From: Candidatus Scatomorpha merdipullorum
GTDB lineage: Bacteria > Bacillota > Clostridia > Oscillospirales > Oscillospiraceae
Length of the DNA stretch: 13,377 nucleotides
Reading direction: 5' to 3'
Assembly: GCA_018716795.1 (NCBI GenBank)
Contig: DVJK01000040.1
Coordinates: forward strand, 1 to 13,377
In this document: positions 1-5,882 of the stretch, in pieces
Numbering within the stretch: position 1 is the first letter of the stretch
How the letters are laid out: every line of letters begins with the position of its first letter
Made by a program: the position numbers and the translations under genes
Notes under the pieces: generated by a model
The model's input: only the letters and a program-made list of their open reading frames with translations
Databases searched by the model: none
What the model was told of the DNA's origin: nothing

Positions 1-291
1 AACCAGGCCGCGATACTCCGCGCCGAGGCCAAGAAGCAGGCCCAGATTCTCGAGGCCCAGGGCAAGGCCGAGGCCATCCTCGCCGTGCAGAAGGCCACCG
101 CGGACTCCATCCGCCTGCTCAACGAGGCCGCGCCGAGCGATCCCGTCATACGCCTGCGCGCGCTGGAGGCCTTCGCCGCCGCCGCGGACGGCAAGGCCAC
201 GAAGATAATCATCCCCAGCGAGATTCAGGGCCTGGCCGGCCTGGCCGAGGGCCTTGTCGAGAGCCTGACGGAGCCGAAGGCGGGTGAGTGA
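1..291 (+). CDS. SPFH/band-7 (stomatin-like) membrane protein, C-terminal fragment
   Basis: This is the last 96 codons of a gene whose start lies before the window. The reading frame is open from base 1 and stops at TGA 289-291. The visible part is an Ala/Glu/Lys/Gln-rich helix (RAEAKKQAQILEAQGKAEAI) followed by a short hydrophobic tail (IIIPSEIQGLAGLAEGLVESL). Runs of AEAxKQAxxxxAxGxAEA followed by KIIIP are typical of the end of prokaryotic stomatin/QmcA-type SPFH proteins, where the helix drives oligomerisation of a membrane-anchored scaffold. The N-terminal membrane anchor and the SPFH domain itself are outside the window, so the family call rests on the tail alone. The stop lies 2 bases before the next ATG, so the gene is probably co-transcribed with the hexokinase. 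Confidence 0.75.
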   Translation, partial: NQAAILRAEAKKQAQILEAQGKAEAILAVQKATADSIRLLNEAAPSDPVIRLRALEAFAAAADGKATKIIIPSEIQGLAGLAEGLVESLTEPKAGE

Positions 292-293
292 GC

Positions 294-1568
294 ATGTCGG
301 CCGAGCATCATCTGAGCAAGACTGACGCCTTCCTCCTCCGGCACGGGATGGACGCCAAGCCCATCCCCGCCGTCGCGACGGCCTTCGTGCAGGAGATGGA
401 ACGCGGCCTCGCCGGGGAGCCGAGCTCCCTGGACATGATACCCACCTACCTGAGCGCCGGCATACCGGTCCTGGGCAGGCGGGCCGCCGTCGTGGACGCG
501 GGCGGCACGAATTTCCGCGCCAGCCGCGTGTTCTTCGGCGAGAAGGGGCCGGAGCTCGAATATGTCGAGCGCGCGCCCATGCCCGGCACCGAATCTCCCG
601 TGAGCTGGGAGGAGTTTATCGAGTTCTCGGCGCGGAAAATCATCCGCGTCATGGAGGGCTGCAGCTCCATAGGCTTCTGCTTCTCCTTCCGCGCGGACAT
701 AACGCCCGAGCGCGACGGGCGCGTCATACTGATGAGCAAGGGCGTGCAGATAAGCGGCTATGAGGGCCGGTATATCTGCGCCGACCTGCGCGAGGCGCTG
801 CGGCGCATGGGCGCAAAGGAGCTGCCCTCCGTCCTGGTGAACGACACCGCGGCCGTCCTGCTCTCGGGCACCGGCCTTTTGATGAGCGAGGGCTACGACA
901 GCCTCATCGGCCTCGTCTGCGGCACGGGGCAGAACACCTGCTGCACCCTCGACATATCCCGCATAGGCAAGCTGGGCGCGCCCGGCGGGCAGAACATGCT
1001 CGTCAATCTCGAGAGCGGCTGCTTCAGCCTCATTGAGCCCGGCGACTTCGACCGGGAGCTCGACGCCGCCTCCGTCAACCCCGGCGACCACGTCTTTGAG
1101 AAGATGACCTCCGGCGCGTACCTGGGCGAGCTCTGCCGCCTCACGCTCAAGGGCGCGGCGCGCGAGGGCCTGCTCTCCGACGAGGGCGCGGAGCGGGTAC
1201 ACTCCATCGCCACCCTCTCGAGCGCGGACGCCGACATGATGGCCTCCGTTGCCCCCAAGCTCTACGGCCGGCGCGACGGCTGCGTCGTCCGCGACATCTG
1301 CCGCGCCGTCTTCAGCCGCGCGGCGCGCTATGTCTGCGCGAATATCGCGGCCATACTCATCCTCACCGATAAGGGCAAGGATCCCGAGCATCCCGCCTGC
1401 GTCTGCGCGGACGGCTCGGTGGTGCGGCACAGCCGCGTCTTCTCCTCGGAGCTCCGGCATTATATGGACAGCTCCCTGCGCGCCGTGCTCGGCAGGCACT
1501 GCGTGCTGCACACCCTGGAGGAGGCGACAACCCTCGGCACCGCGTCCGCCGCCCTTCTAAATACATAA
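294..1568 (+). CDS. Hexokinase-family sugar kinase (eukaryotic-type fold)
   Basis: The protein is about 424 residues and should phosphorylate glucose or a related hexose at O6 with ATP in the cytoplasm. Motifs occur in family order: IPTYL near residue 50, VVDAGGTNFR (phosphate-binding loop) near 66-75, FCFSFRADIT and SKGVQISGYEG (sugar-binding region) near 124-155, NDTAAVLLSG (the ND pair holds the presumed catalytic Asp) near 183, GLVCGTGQNTCC near 206, and VNLESGCFSL near 236. This pattern matches the yeast/animal hexokinase family better than ROK or bacterial glucokinases. The ATG at 294 is chosen because GGTGA (283-287) sits 6 bases before it; a GTG at 288 overlapping the upstream stop as GTGA would add two residues. 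Substrate specificity cannot be read from the sequence. Confidence 0.85.
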   Translation: MSAEHHLSKTDAFLLRHGMDAKPIPAVATAFVQEMERGLAGEPSSLDMIPTYLSAGIPVLGRRAAVVDAGGTNFRASRVFFGEKGPELEYVERAPMPGTESPVSWEEFIEFSARKIIRVMEGCSSIGFCFSFRADITPERDGRVILMSKGVQISGYEGRYICADLREALRRMGAKELPSVLVNDTAAVLLSGTGLLMSEGYDSLIGLVCGTGQNTCCTLDISRIGKLGAPGGQNMLVNLESGCFSLIEPGDFDRELDAASVNPGDHVFEKMTSGAYLGELCRLTLKGAAREGLLSDEGAERVHSIATLSSADADMMASVAPKLYGRRDGCVVRDICRAVFSRAARYVCANIAAILILTDKGKDPEHPACVCADGSVVRHSRVFSSELRHYMDSSLRAVLGRHCVLHTLEEATTLGTASAALLNT

Positions 1569-1574
1569 GAACTC

Positions 1575-1579
1575 AGGAG
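1575..1579 (+). promoter_or_regulatory. Strong ribosome binding site of the thioesterase gene
   Basis: An AGGAGG-type Shine-Dalgarno followed by a run of A lies about 9 bases before the ATG at 1590. It sits in the 21-base gap after the hexokinase stop and supports 1590 as the start. Confidence 0.75.
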
Positions 1580-1589
1580 GAAAAAAACT

Positions 1590-1976
1590 ATGCCCCTAAC
1601 CCCCGGCATCAAAGGCAGCGCCAGCTGCGTGGTAGGCCCCGAAGATACCGCCAAGGCCCTCGGCTCCGGCGCCGTCGACGTGTTCAGCACGCCGAAGCTC
1701 GTCGCGCTCATGGAAAAGGCCGCCCTGCTCTCCGTCCGCGACTATCTCGACGAGGGCATGGACACCGTCGGCACCCATCTCGACATATCCCACAGCGCCG
1801 CCACGCCCGTCGGCATGACCGTCCGGGCCGAGTCCGAGCTCATAGAGGTCGACCGCCGCCGCCTGGTCTTCTCCGTCAAGGCCTGGGACGAGACCGAGCT
1901 CGTCGGCGAAGGCACCCACGAGCGCTTCATAATCGACCGCGACAAATTCCTGGCCAAATGCAGCTCCAAAGCCTGA
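1590..1976 (+). CDS. Hot-dog fold acyl-CoA thioesterase (fluoroacetyl-CoA thioesterase-like)
   Basis: The protein has 128 residues, the usual length for a single hot-dog domain, and should hydrolyse a short acyl-CoA thioester in the cytoplasm. It opens with LTPGIKG, carries FSTPKLVALMEKAA at 32-45 (hot-dog helix) and VGTHLDISHSAATPVG at 60-75. Thr34, Glu42 and His68 are spaced 8 and 26 residues apart, which equals the spacing I recall for the Thr-Glu-His set of FlK (42/50/76). That spacing is seen here; its catalytic meaning is inferred. The gene follows the hexokinase by 21 bases and is closed by a terminator, so it ends the first operon. Housekeeping relatives without fluoroacetate specificity are common in Clostridia, so the true substrate is unknown. 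Confidence 0.85.
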   Translation: MPLTPGIKGSASCVVGPEDTAKALGSGAVDVFSTPKLVALMEKAALLSVRDYLDEGMDTVGTHLDISHSAATPVGMTVRAESELIEVDRRRLVFSVKAWDETELVGEGTHERFIIDRDKFLAKCSSKA

Positions 1977-1979
1977 AAC

Positions 1980-2003
1980 AAGCCCCTCAAAAGAGGGGCT
2001 TTT
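1980..2003 (+). terminator. Intrinsic terminator after the thioesterase gene
   Basis: A perfect 9-bp stem (AAGCCCCTC / GAGGGGCTT) with an AAAA loop ends in a run of four T. It begins 4 bases after the stop codon and closes the SPFH-hexokinase-thioesterase operon. Confidence 0.85.
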
Positions 2004-2011
2004 CCATAATC

Positions 2012-2055
2012 AAAAGCCTCCCGCCCGCGCCTCCCGGCACAGCCGGGAGGCTTTA
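2012..2055 (+). terminator. Second intrinsic terminator (tandem)
   Basis: The arms AAAGCCTCCCG (about 2013-2023) and CGGGAGGCTTT (2044-2054) form a long stem followed by ATTA. A shorter alternative hairpin, CCTCCCGGC / GCCGGGAGG (2030-2050), competes for the same 3' arm. The A-rich left flank would also let it work on the minus strand. It lies just behind the first terminator and insulates ychF from read-through. Confidence 0.65.
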
Positions 2056-2109
2056 TTAGCTTTACGCGCCGGCGCGCTTAGGCCCGCGCGGGAAAAGCCG
2101 CCGCGGACG

Positions 2110-2138
2110 TTGCAAGCGGCTTATGATTATGATATAAT
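2110..2138 (+). promoter_or_regulatory. Sigma-A type promoter of ychF
   Basis: TTGCAA (2110-2115) and a perfect TATAAT (2133-2138) are separated by exactly 17 bases. TG at 2130-2131 gives an extended -10 (TGATATAAT). Transcription should start near 2145, giving a leader of about 40 bases. The region is clearly AT-richer than the rest of the window. Confidence 0.85.
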
Positions 2139-2187
2139 ACCTTGTCAAAAATCAGCGGCCACTCAAAGTCAAGGGAGATAGATATAC

Positions 2188-3282
2188 ATGAAACTCGGTA
2201 TCGTCGGCCTGCCCAATGTGGGCAAGAGCACGCTTTTCAACGCGATAACCAACGCGGGCGCGGAGAGCGCGAACTACCCCTTCTGCACGATAGAGCCCAA
2301 TGTCGGCATGGTTGCCGTGCCGGACGAGCGGCTGGATTTCCTGCGCGAGCTCTATAACCCGAAGAAATACACGCCCGCGACGATTGAATTTGTCGACATT
2401 GCCGGGCTTGTCCAGGGCGCGAGCCGCGGCGAGGGTCTTGGCAACAAATTCCTTGAGAATATCCGCCGCACGGACGCGATAGTCCACGTCGTGCGCTGCT
2501 TTGACGACGAGAACATCATCCACGTCGCGGGCAGCACCGATCCCGCGCGCGATATCGACATCATCAACCTCGAGCTTGTCATGGCGGACATGGAGCTTGT
2601 CGAGCGCCGCGTCGAGAAGGCGATGAAGGCCGCCAAGGGCGGCGACAAGAAGTTCGCGCACGAGGCCGAGGTCTTCGAGCGCCTGCTCGCCCACCTCAAC
2701 GAGGGCAAAAGCGCCCGCAGCTGGGACTGCTCCGAGGACGAGGCCGAGCTTATCGCGACAAGCGATCTTTTGAGCCTCAAGCCGGTTATCTACGCCGCGA
2801 ACATGGACGAGGAGGGCATCGCCGCCTTCGAGGACAACGCCTACTACCGGGCCGTCAAGGCCATTGCCGACGCCGAGGGCGCCCAGACGCTGCCCATCTG
2901 CGCGCGCACCGAGCAGGAAATAGGCGAGCTCGACGCGGAGGACCGCGAGATGTTCCTCGCGGAGCTCGGCCTGCACGAGAGCGGACTCGACCGGCTTATC
3001 AAATGCTCCTACGCCCTGCTGGGCCTGATAAGCTTCCTCACCTGCGGCAGCGACGAGGTCAGGGCCTGGACGATAAGGAACGGCACGAAGGCCCCGCAGG
3101 CCGCCGGCAAGATACACTCCGACTTTGAGCGCGGCTTCATCCGCGCGGAGATAGTCGCCTTCGACGACCTGAAGGCCTGCGGCACCATGGCCGCCGCCAA
3201 GGAAAAGGGCCTGGTCCGCAGCGAGGGCAAGGACTACGTCATGAAGGACGGCGACGTGACGCTGTTCAGGTTCAACGTATAA
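2188..3282 (+). CDS. ychF: Redox-regulated ribosome-binding ATPase YchF (Obg family)
   Basis: The protein has 364 residues, the standard YchF length. It binds ribosomes and hydrolyses ATP in preference to GTP. Visible motifs are the P-loop GLPNVGKST at 7-15, switch region Thr in PFCTIEPN near 31-38, the G3 motif DIAGL at 70-74, and NMDE at 205-208. The last has the N-x-x-E form that marks the ATP-using YchF branch in place of the NKxD motif of true GTPases. A coiled-coil insert follows the G3 region (about 128-170), and the C-terminal TGS-type domain (about 281-364) ends in GDVTLFRFNV, as in the family. AGGGAG at 2172-2177 fixes the ATG at 2188. It is a single-gene unit with its own promoter and converges on the phage operon. 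Confidence 0.97.
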   Translation: MKLGIVGLPNVGKSTLFNAITNAGAESANYPFCTIEPNVGMVAVPDERLDFLRELYNPKKYTPATIEFVDIAGLVQGASRGEGLGNKFLENIRRTDAIVHVVRCFDDENIIHVAGSTDPARDIDIINLELVMADMELVERRVEKAMKAAKGGDKKFAHEAEVFERLLAHLNEGKSARSWDCSEDEAELIATSDLLSLKPVIYAANMDEEGIAAFEDNAYYRAVKAIADAEGAQTLPICARTEQEIGELDAEDREMFLAELGLHESGLDRLIKCSYALLGLISFLTCGSDEVRAWTIRNGTKAPQAAGKIHSDFERGFIRAEIVAFDDLKACGTMAAAKEKGLVRSEGKDYVMKDGDVTLFRFNV

Positions 3283-3354
3283 GCGCGCCGGCGATTCAAG
3301 CTGAAAAAGCCCCGCTTAAGCTTCGCCGCTTTGCCGTGAAAAAAAGTGAAATCC

Positions 3355-3385
3355 ATTTTCGGGCGAGCTTTGCCCGCCCGAAAAT
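3355..3385. repeat. Inverted repeat A (11-bp stem)
   Basis: ATTTTCGGGCG and CGCCCGAAAAT are perfect complements around a 9-base loop. The A/T outer ends flank a GC core, so read on either strand it resembles a bidirectional terminator with a short T-run (3' TTTT on the minus strand, AAAAT on the plus strand). Confidence 0.7.
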
Positions 3386-3409
3386 ACCTCTCGCGGAGCG
3401 GAGTGTGAA

Positions 3410-3439
3410 AAATGCATCAGTCCGAGGACTGGTGCATTT
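3410..3439. repeat. Inverted repeat B (about 13-bp stem, one wobble)
   Basis: AAATGCATCAGTCC pairs with GGACTGGTGCATTT around a tiny loop. The only departure from perfect symmetry is one T-G wobble. Confidence 0.65.
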
Positions 3440-3493
3440 CTTTGCGCGCAGCGAAGCGCCGGTCCTCATCGCCCGAAGGGCGGGAGACCCTAT

Positions 3494-3526
3494 TGTCTGA
3501 AAAGGCCGTCGAGGCCTTTTCAGACA
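3494..3526. repeat. Inverted repeat C (perfect 14-bp stem)
   Basis: TGTCTGAAAAGGCC and GGCCTTTTCAGACA are perfect complements around a 5-base loop (GTCGA). The stem is symmetric and could act on transcripts from both directions. It lies about 70 bases beyond the end of the phage operon. Confidence 0.75.
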
Positions 3527-3532
3527 GCCAAC

Positions 3533-3564
3533 GCGTCCGGGGATTCTTCGGAATCCCCGGGCGC
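3533..3564. terminator. Hairpin D with TTCG tetraloop, close to the phage operon end
   Basis: The 10-bp core CCGGGGATTC / GAATCCCCGG (3537-3546, 3551-3560) is perfect and extends outward to 14 bp with one wobble. The loop TTCG closed by C-G is the very stable UUCG tetraloop in plus-strand RNA. Plus-strand read-through meets TTCCGTTTATTT afterwards, a weak T-rich tail. For the minus-strand operon it lies about 30 bases after the last stop. A role as terminator or 3'-end stabiliser is inferred. Confidence 0.5.
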
Positions 3565-3593
3565 TTCCGTTTATTTGGCCGCCGCGCTGCCGC

Positions 3594-4520
3594 TTATATC
3601 CCCGCGAGGAGGCTCTGCATGTCCTCGTATTTGATTTTGCCGTTCGCGTAATAGTCCCTCACCAGCGCGGCCTTGTTCTCCCGCGTGAGGCCGGGGATGC
3701 GCTCGAGCTGGAGGCGGAGCTGCGCGGCGTTGGCGTCGTAGTCCACGGCCGCGGCGGGCTTGTCCTCCTCGGGCTCGGGCGCGGCCGGGCTTCGCGCGGT
3801 CGCCGCGGCGCCCTCCCCGGAGGCTATGGGCGCGCCCGTGGGCGTGAGGCCCCACGCCGCGAGCAGCTCCTCGGAATACGTCCGGTAGCTCGACTCCACG
3901 CGCACCGCCTCGTCGTAAAGCGCCTGCGCGCGCTCCAGCTCGCTCTCCGCGATGGCCTCCGCCACGGCGGAGCGATAGCCCGCCTCGGCCTCCGCGCGGC
4001 GCAGCTCCAGCTCCCCGAGTTCGGCGGCCTGCTCGGCGCTCAGGGCGTTCAGCGCGTTCTGACCGGCCAGCGCGAGGCTGAGCCTGGCCTGCCCGGCCGC
4101 GCCGGTATTGAGGCCCGAGGCCGCGAACTGCTCGTTGACGCTCTGCCTTGTGAGGGCGGCGTCCGCGGCGGCGGCGTTGCGCGCGGCGCGGTACCGCTCC
4201 GGAAGCTGCGCGGCGGCGTAGTCGAAGGCCGCCGTCTCGCGCTCGAAGGCGCTCTCTATCGCCTCGAGGGAGCGCTCGCGCGCCGTGTCGTAGAGCTCGT
4301 TTATATAGTCCGAGCGGTCCTCGGCCTCGTAATAGCCCAGCGGCCTGCCCAGCTCGTTTGTATACACGGCGGTCTGCCGGTAGGGCAGCCGCCCGGCCGT
4401 TATCTTCGCGTTCCTCTGCGCCTCGTACTGCGCAAGCAGCCGGCGGTCTGCATTGACGCCCTTGGCCGCCTCCTGCGCTATCAGGTCGGAATAGTCCACA
4501 TTCGGGTCAAATGCCGCCAT
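3594..4520 (-). CDS. Ala/Glu-rich phage protein of unknown role, possible internal/ejection protein
   Basis: This is the last gene of the phage operon, with 308 residues. I do not recognise a domain with confidence. Residues 65-215 are almost all helix-forming (Ala, Glu, Arg, Leu) and likely coiled. The motif ASGLNTGAAG at 134-143 breaks the helix; similar Gly-rich breaks occur in helical virion proteins of clostridial prophages. A Pro/Ala/Glu linker (about 226-258) leads to a compact C-terminal segment, LERIPGLTRENKAALVRDYY and onward. There is no signal peptide, membrane segment or Cys. It overlaps the upstream gene by 14 bases, with GGGAG before ATG 4520. A DNA-ejection or internal virion protein fits a short-tailed phage lacking a tape measure gene nearby, but its place after the lysis genes is unusual. 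Confidence 0.7.
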   Translation of the reverse strand: MAAFDPNVDYSDLIAQEAAKGVNADRRLLAQYEAQRNAKITAGRLPYRQTAVYTNELGRPLGYYEAEDRSDYINELYDTARERSLEAIESAFERETAAFDYAAAQLPERYRAARNAAAADAALTRQSVNEQFAASGLNTGAAGQARLSLALAGQNALNALSAEQAAELGELELRRAEAEAGYRSAVAEAIAESELERAQALYDEAVRVESSYRTYSEELLAAWGLTPTGAPIASGEGAAATARSPAAPEPEEDKPAAAVDYDANAAQLRLQLERIPGLTRENKAALVRDYYANGKIKYEDMQSLLAGI

Positions 4521-4779
4521 TTTTCCCGCTCCCCCTCTCTAAAACCGTGATTCTCGTCTCATGTCCGCGCAGCTCGCCGCGCGCGCCCTCCAGGGAGGCG
4601 TCCAGCCGCTCATGCTGCCTGCGGTTCTCCCGCTCGAGCGCGCCGAGCTTGTCCGAGAGCTCCTCGACCAGGACGGCCAGGCGCGTCATGGTCGTGTTGA
4701 GCCGCAGCATGGGCGCGGAGAGCGTGGCGGCCAGCCCGGCGAGCCCGGCCAGCACGCCCACGACGCCCCATTCGCTCAT
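4507..4779 (-). CDS. Small membrane protein with coiled coil, lysis-cassette accessory
   Basis: The protein has 90 residues. Residues 1-25 form one hydrophobic segment (GVVGVLAGLAGLAATLSAPM). Residues 30-80 form a heptad-like helix (LVEELSDKLGALERENRRQH), so it is an N-anchored membrane protein with a coiled-coil domain. XhlA-type lysis proteins have the reverse order (coil first, membrane segment last), so this is not a clean match. It starts in a 4-base ATGA overlap with the holin stop, behind a strong AAGGAGG site, and is probably translated with the holin. Possible roles are holin modulator, spanin-like factor or tail-associated protein; the sequence does not decide. Confidence 0.75.
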   Translation of the reverse strand: MSEWGVVGVLAGLAGLAATLSAPMLRLNTTMTRLAVLVEELSDKLGALERENRRQHERLDASLEGARGELRGHETRITVLERGSGKNGGI

Positions 4780-5036
4780 CCGTCCTCCTTCGGCCTTGCG
4801 TAGCCCAGGGCCAGCTCGCTGTCGCCGAGGCCGGCGGTCGTCGGGTCGGCGACGATGCCCAGCAGCGCCAGCACGGCGAAGAGCGCGTTCACGAGGTCCA
4901 GCAGCCGCGCGCCTATGCCCTCGAGCTCCAGCTCAAAGCCGAAGAGCGCGGCGAAGGCCTGGACAAGCAGCAACGCCGCCGGGATAAGGCTGAGCCAGAA
5001 GCCCCTGTTTTTGAATCTTACCTGCCAGTTTATCAT
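4776..5036 (-). CDS. Phage holin, phi-LC3 type
   Basis: The protein has 86 residues and should form the membrane lesion that lets the muramidase reach the wall. It begins MINWQVRFKNRGFW, the start typical of the phi-LC3 holin family. It then has two hydrophobic segments, about 13-32 (LSLIPAALLLVQAFAALFG) and 46-64 (LLDLVNALFAVLALLGIV), and a polar tail with the characteristic DPTTAGLGDSELALGY. The start at 5036 is preferred over longer frames because GGAGGG lies at 5043-5048 and ATGA overlaps the lysozyme stop. Endolysin and holin are therefore adjacent and translationally coupled. Confidence 0.92.
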   Translation of the reverse strand: MINWQVRFKNRGFWLSLIPAALLLVQAFAALFGFELELEGIGARLLDLVNALFAVLALLGIVADPTTAGLGDSELALGYARPKEDG

Positions 5037-5833
5037 TTGTAGCCCTCCAGTCTGTAAAGCATCACCCAGAGCTCCTGCCGCGTCACGAAGGCCTCCGGCC
5101 TCGTGCCGTCGGAGATGCCCTGCTCCATAACCCACTCGCGGGCCCGCCGGGCCTCGCGCTCAAAGCCGTCCGCGTCCTCCGCGCCGCCGGCGTCCTCCGC
5201 GCCCTCCCGCGCGGCAATCAGCGCGGGATAGTCCTTGTAGGCCGCGTTCAAATCCACCCGGCCCGCTATCCCGGGCACGCTTCCGCCGGAGCTGTACTGC
5301 CACATCCCGCCCGACTGCGCGGGCTCGACGGCTATGTCCGGGTCGCGCGGCCACTTGGCCAGCCAGATGTCATACTCGCGCGGGATGTCCGCGTCGAAGT
5401 AGGCGGCCAGATAGTTCGGGTTGGCGTAGACCATGGGATAGCGCCCGAGCGCCTCCACCTCGGAGCAGAAGGCGCGCGCGAGCGAGCTCGCAAGCTCCTT
5501 CGTCACCGTGACGCCCTGCTCCTCGGCGTAATCCACGCTGTCATACTCAAAGTCGAAGGCGACGGGATAGCCAAGGTCGAACTTCGCCGCGGCCTCGACG
5601 CAGTACCGCGCCTCCCTCCGGGCCATGTCCGGCGTGTATGCGTAGGAAAACCAGTACACGCCGAAGGGAATATCCAGCCTCGCGCACTCGGAGGCGTTGC
5701 GCTCAAACTGCGCGTCGGCCTTCCCCTGTCCGTAGCCCGCGCGCAGCATGGCGAACTCCACCCCGGCCGCCTTGACGCGCTCCCAGTCTATCTCGCCCTG
5801 CCATTTGGACACGTCTATGCCCTTTTTATACAT
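5033..5833 (-). CDS. Phage endolysin: GH25 muramidase with C-terminal half SLH-like motif
   Basis: The protein has 266 residues. The GH25 (lysozyme/N-acetylmuramidase) domain covers about 1-205, with GIDVSKWQGEIDW at 5-17, FAMLRAGYG at 27-35, GVYWFSYA at 58-65, and the catalytic-strand motif AFDFEYD at 92-98 (Asp94, Glu96). MWQYSSGGSVPGIAGRVDLN at 177-196 closes the barrel. The enzyme cuts between MurNAc and GlcNAc in the host wall. An Ala/Glu/Gly linker (about 208-224) leads to a short segment with WVMEQGISDGT and TRQELWVMLYRL, which resembles one half of an S-layer-homology repeat and may bind wall polymers. The open frame extends 43 codons upstream into the fibre gene; ATG 5833 is chosen because of the GAGGGGAG before it and because the GH25 fold begins there. 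There is no signal peptide, as expected with a holin next to it. Confidence 0.95.
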   Translation of the reverse strand: MYKKGIDVSKWQGEIDWERVKAAGVEFAMLRAGYGQGKADAQFERNASECARLDIPFGVYWFSYAYTPDMARREARYCVEAAAKFDLGYPVAFDFEYDSVDYAEEQGVTVTKELASSLARAFCSEVEALGRYPMVYANPNYLAAYFDADIPREYDIWLAKWPRDPDIAVEPAQSGGMWQYSSGGSVPGIAGRVDLNAAYKDYPALIAAREGAEDAGGAEDADGFEREARRAREWVMEQGISDGTRPEAFVTRQELWVMLYRLEGYK

Positions 5834-5882
5834 GCGTCTCCCCTCTTTCCCTTTGCAATATATGCCTCCCCTCTCCGGCGCG

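Larger units (their letters stand above)
3283..3593. other. Gene-free spacer with clustered hairpins between ychF and the phage operon
   Basis: I find no convincing gene in this 311-base convergent spacer. A 79-codon open frame across it follows the palindromes and has no ribosome site, so I do not call it. The spacer holds four strong inverted repeats (listed separately) and smaller ones such as CGCCC-GAA-GGGCG near 3470. It also has GTGAAA-type words at 3335-3352 that resemble, in opposite orientation, the ATTTCAC words near 13160-13230. No T-run follows the hairpins on either strand, so classical intrinsic termination is not obvious. The phage/host boundary may lie here, but I see no att repeat because only one end is in the window. 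Confidence 0.6.

Noticed and set aside
225..1511. A 428-codon minus-strand frame opposite the hexokinase gene
   Set aside because: It lies fully opposite a gene with clear family motifs, its translation is Ala/Gly/Arg/His-biased, and it has no motif or ribosome site. It results from high GC.
3355..3564. Classical intrinsic terminator of the phage operon
   Set aside because: The stems are strong but none is followed by a clear T-run in the minus direction, so only a tentative call is made for the hairpin nearest the operon end.
3412..3651. A small plus-strand gene in the spacer after ychF
   Set aside because: It runs through the palindromes and into the end of the opposite phage gene, without a ribosome site or recognisable protein pattern.
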